The notes beneath the pieces are model-generated. The model saw nothing but the letters and a program-made list of their open reading frames with translations, made no database searches and was not told the DNA's origin. From Crocinitomicaceae bacterium (lineage in GTDB: Bacteria; Bacteroidota; Bacteroidia; Flavobacteriales_G; Salibacteraceae): a stretch of DNA of 7,295 bases. The stretch lies in the NCBI GenBank assembly GCA_018623405.1, contig JAAZVO010000130.1:1-7295 (forward strand), read 5' to 3'. Numbering within the stretch: the stretch's first letter is position 1; each line of letters begins with the position of its first letter. Shown here one piece after another: positions 1 to 6,100 of this stretch. The position numbers and the translations under genes were made by a program.

Positions 1-264
1 GGAGTTGGAGAAATTGCAGAAAACAGCAGTTTAGAGATTTATCCAAATCCATCAAATGGATTAATCAATTTCAACTTGAAAAAACATTTAACAAATGCTC
101 AAATTGAAATATTCGCAATTAATGGAGAATTGGTTAAATCAATCAATCCAAATAATCAATTAATGATGAATATTGATTTGTCTAACCTTGCCGAAGGAAG
201 TTATGTAGTTAAATTAACTTCAGATGAAGAGCATGTTGTTCATCAAATACAGATAATTAAATAA
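1..264 (+). CDS. 3' end of a T9SS-secreted protein (type A C-terminal sorting domain), 5' truncated by the window
   Basis: An open frame runs from base 1 to a TAA at 262-264 and gives 87 C-terminal residues. It contains IYPNPSNG (residues 13-20 of the visible part), then alternating beta-strand patches (IEIFAINGELV), and ends with DLSNLAEGSYVVKL and a short basic-ending strand, HQIQIIK. This is the classic layout of the Bacteroidota type IX secretion type A sorting domain (Por secretion tail family), which is recognised at the outer membrane and normally cleaved after export. The catalytic or binding part of the protein lies upstream of the window, so its function cannot be told. A TTG at 76 could be read as a start, but the sorting motif begins before it, so that would be wrong. 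The gene is closed by a strong terminator at 283-316. Confidence 0.93.
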   Translation, partial: GVGEIAENSSLEIYPNPSNGLINFNLKKHLTNAQIEIFAINGELVKSINPNNQLMMNIDLSNLAEGSYVVKLTSDEEHVVHQIQIIK

Positions 265-282
265 AAATCAAATAATTTTCTG

Positions 283-316
283 AAGCCTCACTTACAACCG
301 TAGGTGAGGCTTTTTT
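283..316 (+). terminator. Intrinsic transcription terminator after the T9SS-tail gene
   Basis: The left arm AAGCCTCACTTAC (283-295) pairs with GTAGGTGAGGCTT (300-312). This makes a 13-bp stem with a single T-G wobble and an AACC tetraloop, followed by a T-run (TTTTTT, 311-316). The stem is GC-rich against an AT-rich background. It lies 18 bases past the stop codon of the upstream gene. The reverse strand has no comparable T-run after the stem, so it should work mainly on rightward transcripts. Its T-run ends only 11 bases before the menF start codon, which is unusual. Confidence 0.9.
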
Positions 317-327
317 GTTTGTAAGGC

Positions 328-1335
328 ATGAAGTTTATCTTAAAGTCGTTTAACAGTTCAAATTTTTATGAATATGAAATTGATACACTTTTGAATAAAA
401 GTGATATTTCAGAATTAGAATCAATTAATGAAACACTTTTCCTTTTCCATCCTTTTGAAAAATCTCATGAAAAAATAATTGCAGGTAAAATTGTCGGAAA
501 GAAAAAGGTTTCTTCTAGCGCAGAAAATAATTTTCCAATTGAAATTCAAAGTCAAAAAACTTCATCTAAAAACGAATATTTAAAACTTATTCAGCAAGCA
601 ATAGAAACTATAAAATTATCTAATCTCAAAAAGGTTGTAATATCAAGGCCTTTAAATTTAATGCTCAATGACATCCCGAATTGGGGCAGTTATTTAAGTG
701 AATTAGCAACTAATTACCCTACAGCTGCCATCTACCTTTTTGAATACCATGGGGTAACTTGGATTGGAGCAACCCCTGAACAACTTGTACATGCAAAAAA
801 TGGAAGCTTTTCGGTTGCATCTCTAGCAGGAACTATTTCAAAAACAACCCAAAACGAAAAACAGTGGACAAAAAAAGAGTATGAAGAGCAACAAATTGTA
901 ACCGATGAAATTGAGCGAATTTTAAGCGAATTAGGTATCGAATTCAAAACTTCCGAAACCTACCAAATAGATACAGGAAATTTGCTTCACTTAAAATCTG
1001 ACATTACAGGAAATTTAAAATCACATCAAGAACTTACAGAATTAATAAGCAAGTTACACCCAACACCTGCTACTTGTGGTCTTCCTAAAAATAAGGCTAA
1101 AGATTTCATCTTAAAAAATGAAAATTACCAAAGAGAATATTATTCAGGTTTTTTTGGATTTGTAAACTTTTCAGAAATATCGGCTGAACTATATGTTAAT
1201 TTAAGGTGTTTGAAGGCAACAGATAATCTCGTTTCAATTTTTGCGGGTGGAGGAATAACATCCTCATCCATCGCAGAAAATGAGTGGGAAGAAACAGAGG
1301 CTAAATTGCGAACACTAAAAAGTCCTTTCATTTAA
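328..1335 (+). CDS. menF: Isochorismate synthase (menaquinone pathway, chorismate-utilising enzyme)
   Basis: The 335-residue protein of the chorismate-binding enzyme family converts chorismate to isochorismate in the cytoplasm. Family blocks appear in order: KKVVISR (101-107; K102 matches the catalytic lysine of EntC/MenF), WIGATPEQLV (145-154; E151 matches the general acid), ASLAGTIS (164-171), YEEQQIVTDEI (185-195; E187 is a likely Mg ligand), HPTPATCGLPK (244-254), REYYSGFFGFV (269-279) and IFAGGGITSSS...ENEWEETEAKL (304-327; E319 is the second likely Mg ligand). Residue matches are from memory of E. coli EntC/MenF. Immediate coupling to menD argues for menaquinone rather than siderophore use, and no aminotransferase partner for anthranilate is present. 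The start is fixed by an in-frame TAA at 322-324. The N-terminus seems somewhat shorter than in many homologues. No usable Shine-Dalgarno is seen, since the AAGG at 323-326 is too close to the ATG. Confidence 0.94.
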   Translation: MKFILKSFNSSNFYEYEIDTLLNKSDISELESINETLFLFHPFEKSHEKIIAGKIVGKKKVSSSAENNFPIEIQSQKTSSKNEYLKLIQQAIETIKLSNLKKVVISRPLNLMLNDIPNWGSYLSELATNYPTAAIYLFEYHGVTWIGATPEQLVHAKNGSFSVASLAGTISKTTQNEKQWTKKEYEEQQIVTDEIERILSELGIEFKTSETYQIDTGNLLHLKSDITGNLKSHQELTELISKLHPTPATCGLPKNKAKDFILKNENYQREYYSGFFGFVNFSEISAELYVNLRCLKATDNLVSIFAGGGITSSSIAENEWEETEAKLRTLKSPFI

Positions 1336-1336
1336 G

Positions 1337-3004
1337 ATGCGCAGCAACAAACCACAAGCTCAATTAGTTTTAGCCGCACTTAAAGTTGTGCAGGTAGAGG
1401 ATATTGTAATTTCGCCTGGTTCAAGAAATGCCCCATTAGTTATTGAGGCTATTGGTACAAAAAACTTCAACCTCCACTCTATTATAGATGAGCGCTCCGC
1501 CGCTTATGTAGCATTAGGTATTGCCCAATCTAAGCAAAAACCTGTGGCATTGTTTTGTACTTCAGGAAGTGCCTTGTTAAATTATGCTCCAGCACTTGCA
1601 GAAGCCTATTACATGAAAATTCCATTGATTGTAATTTCTGCAGATAGACCTGAATACTTAATTGAAATGGCGGATGGACAAACCATTAAACAACCGGGGG
1701 CATTGCAAAACGTAGTTAAATTAAGTTCGGTTTTAGGAAGTTCAGAAAATGTAAATGATACCAATATTCAACAAAAGGTATTATCAAGTCTAACTTTGGC
1801 CTCCACTCCCCCTTTAGGACCGGTTCATTTAAATATCCATTTCGATGAACCATTATATCAAAAAACCATTGATAATTTAATTGGCGATTTTTCTGTTCAA
1901 CTAAATCCTTTGGAATCTACAGGAGTTGAAAAATCAACTTTAGAAATTGACGAATTACTTGGAGCAGAAAAAAAAATAATTTTATTAGTTGGTCAAGGAT
2001 TAAGTAATCCTAAGGATATTTCCTTAATCAAAAAAATTGCCGAGCTAAACTTGGCTTTAATTCTTTTTGAAACCACCTCTAACTTGGGTGATGTAAATGG
2101 TATTAATGCCATAGATGTTTTTCTAGAAGGCTTAACTAAAGCTGAAAAGAAAAAGTTTGAGCCTGAATTATTGATTACTTACAAAACCAATGTTGTTTCT
2201 AAGAAAGTAAAAGTTTGGTTGAGAAATGGAGATTTAAAAAACCATATTCATATAGGAGATGAACATCTCATTTTGGATACATACCAAAAAATAACTCACC
2301 AAAAAAATGGTAACCTTCATAAAGTAATCTCACCTGAAAAATTAAAAGGCAACAAACATTTTGTGCTAGAAGCAAAAAATAGGTTCGCGGAAATAAAACG
2401 AATAGCAAATAATTATTCTTCTCCTTTTTCAGATTTCAAGGTTTTTAAAAATTTAGGTAAAGTATTACCTAAAGGTAGTCTGCTAATGGCAGGTAACAGT
2501 GCACCAATTAGATACTTGCAGCTTTTTGATGAATTCCATAATTTCAAGAATTTTTGCAATCGCGGCACAAGTGGTATCGAGGGTACAATTTCTACTGCGG
2601 TTGGAGTTTGCATTGCTAATCCTGATAAGAATGTTTTTGTTTTGATAGGAGATATCTCTTTTTTCTACGACTCTAATGCGTTTTATAACCCCGCCCTACC
2701 AAAAAATCTAAAGGTAATTTTGGTAAACAATGCAGGCGGTGGGATTTTTAGAATTATTGAGGGGCCCAAAAGTGTAAATGAGTTTGAAAAATATATTGAA
2801 ACCAATCACTCATTTAAAGCAAAAGGTATAGCTGAAAGTTTTAATTTAAAATACTTTTTGGTAACTAATGAAATGGAATTTGAAGCACAAACAACACGTT
2901 TAATAAAATCGAATTCTGCAGGGGTTTTAGAGATCATAACTCCGCGTGAAAAAAATGATGAAATCTTAAAAGGGTTTTTCAGCGCCCTAAAATCAAACGA
3001 TTAA
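1337..3004 (+). CDS. menD: SEPHCHC synthase MenD (2-succinyl-5-enolpyruvyl-6-hydroxy-3-cyclohexene-1-carboxylate synthase)
   Basis: The 555-residue thiamine-diphosphate enzyme is almost the same length as E. coli MenD (556). It joins isochorismate and 2-oxoglutarate with loss of CO2 to make SEPHCHC, the second step of classical menaquinone synthesis. Visible signatures are SPGSRNAPL (26-34), DERSAAYVALG (51-61; E52 is the ThDP-activating glutamate), CTSGSA (74-79), SADRP (101-105), GQTI (114-117), NSAPIR (387-392), NRGTSGIEGTISTAVG (408-423), and the ThDP/Mg motif GDISFFYDSNAFYN...NNAGGGIF (438-471; D439 and N464/N465 are metal-side residues). The middle domain (about 190-370) is divergent and lysine-rich, as usual for this family. 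The ATG follows the menF TAA by one base, so translation is very likely coupled. No frameshift or missing key residue is seen. Confidence 0.96.
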   Translation: MRSNKPQAQLVLAALKVVQVEDIVISPGSRNAPLVIEAIGTKNFNLHSIIDERSAAYVALGIAQSKQKPVALFCTSGSALLNYAPALAEAYYMKIPLIVISADRPEYLIEMADGQTIKQPGALQNVVKLSSVLGSSENVNDTNIQQKVLSSLTLASTPPLGPVHLNIHFDEPLYQKTIDNLIGDFSVQLNPLESTGVEKSTLEIDELLGAEKKIILLVGQGLSNPKDISLIKKIAELNLALILFETTSNLGDVNGINAIDVFLEGLTKAEKKKFEPELLITYKTNVVSKKVKVWLRNGDLKNHIHIGDEHLILDTYQKITHQKNGNLHKVISPEKLKGNKHFVLEAKNRFAEIKRIANNYSSPFSDFKVFKNLGKVLPKGSLLMAGNSAPIRYLQLFDEFHNFKNFCNRGTSGIEGTISTAVGVCIANPDKNVFVLIGDISFFYDSNAFYNPALPKNLKVILVNNAGGGIFRIIEGPKSVNEFEKYIETNHSFKAKGIAESFNLKYFLVTNEMEFEAQTTRLIKSNSAGVLEIITPREKNDEILKGFFSALKSND

Positions 3005-3044
3005 TTCAAATAAAAAATTACAAATCGCTATTATTCAGCAATTT

Positions 3045-3072
3045 ACAAAATTTCTGTAGGAAAATTGTTTTT
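3045..3072 (+). terminator. Possible weak terminator after menD, overlapping the downstream promoter region
   Basis: ACAA-AA-TTT (3045-3053) can pair with AAATTGT (3062-3068), leaving a two-base bulge and an eight-base loop, and it is followed by TTTTT (3068-3072). The stem is short and AT-only apart from one C-G pair, so its stability is doubtful. It is the only hairpin-plus-T-run candidate between menD and the next gene. It lies across the expected -33 zone of the TATATTTG promoter. Confidence 0.25.
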
Positions 3073-3073
3073 C

Positions 3074-3081
3074 TATATTTG
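3074..3081 (+). promoter_or_regulatory. Bacteroidota-type -7 promoter box (TATATTTG) for the large repeat protein
   Basis: TATATTTG is an exact match to the Bacteroidota sigma-ABfr -7 consensus TAnnTTTG. It sits 41 bases before the start codon at 3123, so transcription should begin near 3086-3090 with a leader of about 35 bases. The -33 element is poor: only TTTCTG (3051-3056) stands at a plausible 17-base spacing, against a TTG/TTTG consensus. The position alone in the intergenic gap supports separate transcription of the large gene from menF-menD. Confidence 0.6.
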
Positions 3082-3122
3082 TAAGATTGTGTCAATTATT
3101 TAGAAAACCGAAATTACCACAT

Positions 3123-3182
3123 ATGAAAAGGATTATTACTGTATCATTATTATTTATTGGTTTAACCATTTCTGCAGTTGCT
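3123..3182 (+). other. Sec signal peptide with signal peptidase I site
   Basis: The segment starts MKR, continues with a hydrophobic core (IITVSLLFIGLTI), and ends SAVA before Q21. AVA|Q is a good signal peptidase I site and would leave an N-terminal glutamine. No cysteine is present, so lipidation is excluded. Such a peptide is required for the periplasmic step of T9SS export and agrees with the sorting tail at the other end. Confidence 0.92.
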
Positions 3183-6100
3183 CAAACTTCATTTGGTTTA
3201 CTTTCTCCCCCTAATAACTCATTCATTGTTAACTCAGGAAATGTTACTAATCAGATAGACATTACTTGGAATGATGGTGGTGCTACAATTCAATCTTATA
3301 AATGGTATGTTGCCTTAGCTTCTGCGGGTATGGGTACCCCATTAGATTCTTCGCTCTCTAATAATAGTGGAGCAGATACCGTTTTAACTATAAACACAGG
3401 GATAGTAGATAACCTTTTGGCAGCCTTAGGTAATAACCTTGGCGATACTTCAAATTTGGTTTGGACAGTTGTAGCAACAGATATTAATGGTGTACTTGTT
3501 CCATCTTCAGATACTTTCAATGTTAATTTAATTCGAGGTCAAGTTTATAATGATTTCGGGCTAATTGCCCCTGCTGATGGTGCAACATTGGTGCTGAACG
3601 GAAATTCATCTTCAAGCGCTACAATTACGTGGAATAGTGCAGGTACAGGTTTTGGCTATGCTTGGTTAGCTAACTTATCAGGTTTTGGTTTTAATCCTGC
3701 CGCTTTAAATCTGCCTTCAAATAATTCAGGTGCAGATACTTCTCTTACATTTACATATGCTGCCCTAAATACTACATTAGGAACATTAGGTGCAAACGTT
3801 GGTGATACAGTTACACTTGATTGGACGGTAGTTGCAGCAGGGCTAACTGATACAGTTGGTTCAATCGATACATTCACTATCAACTTAGTAAGGGGTGTTG
3901 TGTTAGACCAACCTGTTTTGACAACTCCAAATAACAACACAAACCTTTCTATTTCAGGACCATCAACAAATACCGCTACTGCAACTTGGAAAGGCTCAGG
4001 AGGAACAGGAACTTCGTATATCTGGCAATATGATAACCAATTTGGTAACTTCTCGAACCCGAAATTTGCAATTACTACTACTGATACTTTTTTAACTATA
4101 GATTATGATACATTAAGAGATTTATTAGTTGCTGAGGCAGTTCCATTGAATGGGTTTTTCTTAGGCAAATGGAGAGTAAGAGCTACTAACTCAGGATATA
4201 CTGTTAACAGTACAATTAGCAGAAACTTGAATTTGGTTAGAGGAACTGTATTAGACCCTTTTGATTTAACTGCTCCTACCTCTGGAGCAACGCTATCTGT
4301 AGATGGCCCGGGATCGCAAACTGTTACTATTGATTGGGAAGATGCAGGTTTTGGTGCTGCTTACAATTGGTACTTAAGAGGACCTTCACCTTTAACTGAT
4401 ACCTTAATTACTGTTCCTACGGGATTAAATGCTGACAGTTTAGTATTATCATTTGATGCAATTGATCAATTACTTGAGGATAACAACGTTCCTGTTGGTG
4501 CTACTGTTCCTTTTTCATGGAATGTGGCTGCATTATCAAACAATGGAAATATTGCTTCTGCTAATGGGCCTTTTAACATTTCAATTACTAGAGGGAATGT
4601 AATAAAAAGCTTTAACTATTTAGCTCCTGCTAACAACACTTCTTTGGTATTTTTTGGAAACGCCACAAAAACATTAGATGTTTCTTGGCAACAATCAGGT
4701 CCTAACATTACTTATGTATGGGAATTAGATTCTGCCGGTGCAGGTTTTACTTCACCTCTATTGGCAATTCCAACCAACACAGATACATCCTTAGCATTAG
4801 ACTATGCAACAGTAGAAGGTTTCTTAATTTCTACTGGTGTTGCTATTGGCGATGTAGTTAATTACGAATGGAGAGTTTATGCTACCAATGGTACCGATAC
4901 TGTTTTCAATGCTCCATTTGCTTTAGATTTAGAAAGACAACCTGTAATTAGCGCATTTAACCTTATTGCCCCTGCAAATAACGCTTCTTTAACTGTGGAA
5001 GGTGGAAGTGTAAACTTAGTAGAGGCTATTTGGGAGTCAGGCAGTGTAGATGGTGCAACTTATGAGTGGCAATTAGATACTCTTGGAGGAAACTTTAACG
5101 CTCCTTACTTAACATTAAGTTCAGACTTAAGTGGATTAGATTCTATGTTAACCTTAGACTTTGGAACTATTGATGGATTTTTAGAGTCTTTAGGAATTGG
5201 ATTAACCGAAACGCTTTCTACCACTTGGAGAGTAAGAGTTATTTCTTTAACTGATACAATTGTTTCAACTTCTTCTAATAATTTAGATCTGATTAGAGGT
5301 TCGGTAATGTATCCTTTTAACTTAGTTTCTCCTTCAAACAATGCAGGATTAACAAATGAAGGTTTAGATACCGATGTAATTTCTGCAACATGGAACCCTT
5401 CAAGTGATACCCTCACAACCTATGAGTGGATTTTGGATACAGTTGGTGGAAACTTTGCAAATCCAATTTTAAGAGTCCCTGCTACTGATACTACAGTTGG
5501 GTTTACTACTGCTACTTTAAACCAACTATTAATAAGCTTGGGTGTACCTTACAACGACTTCAAAACTTTTGAGTGGTATGTAGAGGCTTACACAGGTGGT
5601 GATACTTTACCCTCACAAGATACTTTCAGATTAAGCCTTTCAAGAGGAACCGTACTTTCAAACTTTACGCAAATCGGTCCTTCAAACGGAACTTTACTTA
5701 GAGTAGAAGGTGATGGAAACCAATCTGTTGATATTACTTGGAATAGCGCATCTCCAGCAGGAAGACCTATATATGATTGGTTAATTGACTTACCAAGTGG
5801 AAACTTTTCCTCTCCATTGCTTTCTGTGGTTTCTAATAACAATGGTGCTGACACTGTATTATCACTAACCTACAATCAAATTGATGGTTTATTGGCTAAC
5901 CTTGGTTTAAGTGTTGGTGATACCTTAATTTCTGCTTGGAGCGCAAGAGCAACCGGTGGATTTAAAACTTTATTAGCAACAAATAATCCATACATAATCA
6001 CATTGGTAAGAGGTGAGGTTTTACGTCCGTTCGACCTAAATGCTCCTGCAAATAACTTAACCCTAGAAGTTACCGGTAATAGAATTAGAACAGCAGATAT

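Noticed and set aside
323..326. AAGG as a Shine-Dalgarno for menF
   Set aside because: It is only one base from the ATG, too close to act in ribosome placement, and this phylum rarely relies on Shine-Dalgarno pairing.
328..1335. Anthranilate or aminodeoxychorismate synthase component I as an alternative identity
   Set aside because: The protein is shorter than TrpE/PabB, lacks their N-terminal domain, has the KVVISR lysine typical of isochorismate/salicylate synthases and is coupled to menD.
732..2613. Reverse-strand open frames within menF (732-947, 1140-1331) and menD (2413-2613)
   Set aside because: They overlap clearly recognised enzymes across conserved motifs and encode nothing recognisable, so they are chance antisense frames.
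3022..3044. Hairpin AAATCGCT / AGCAATTT as the menD terminator
   Set aside because: It has an internal C-A mismatch and is not followed by a T-run (ACAAAATTT follows), so it does not meet terminator criteria.
3005..3122. Riboswitch or small RNA in the gap before the large gene
   Set aside because: The gap is 118 bases of AT-rich sequence with no conserved riboswitch core that I can recognise; the expected leader is only about 35 bases.
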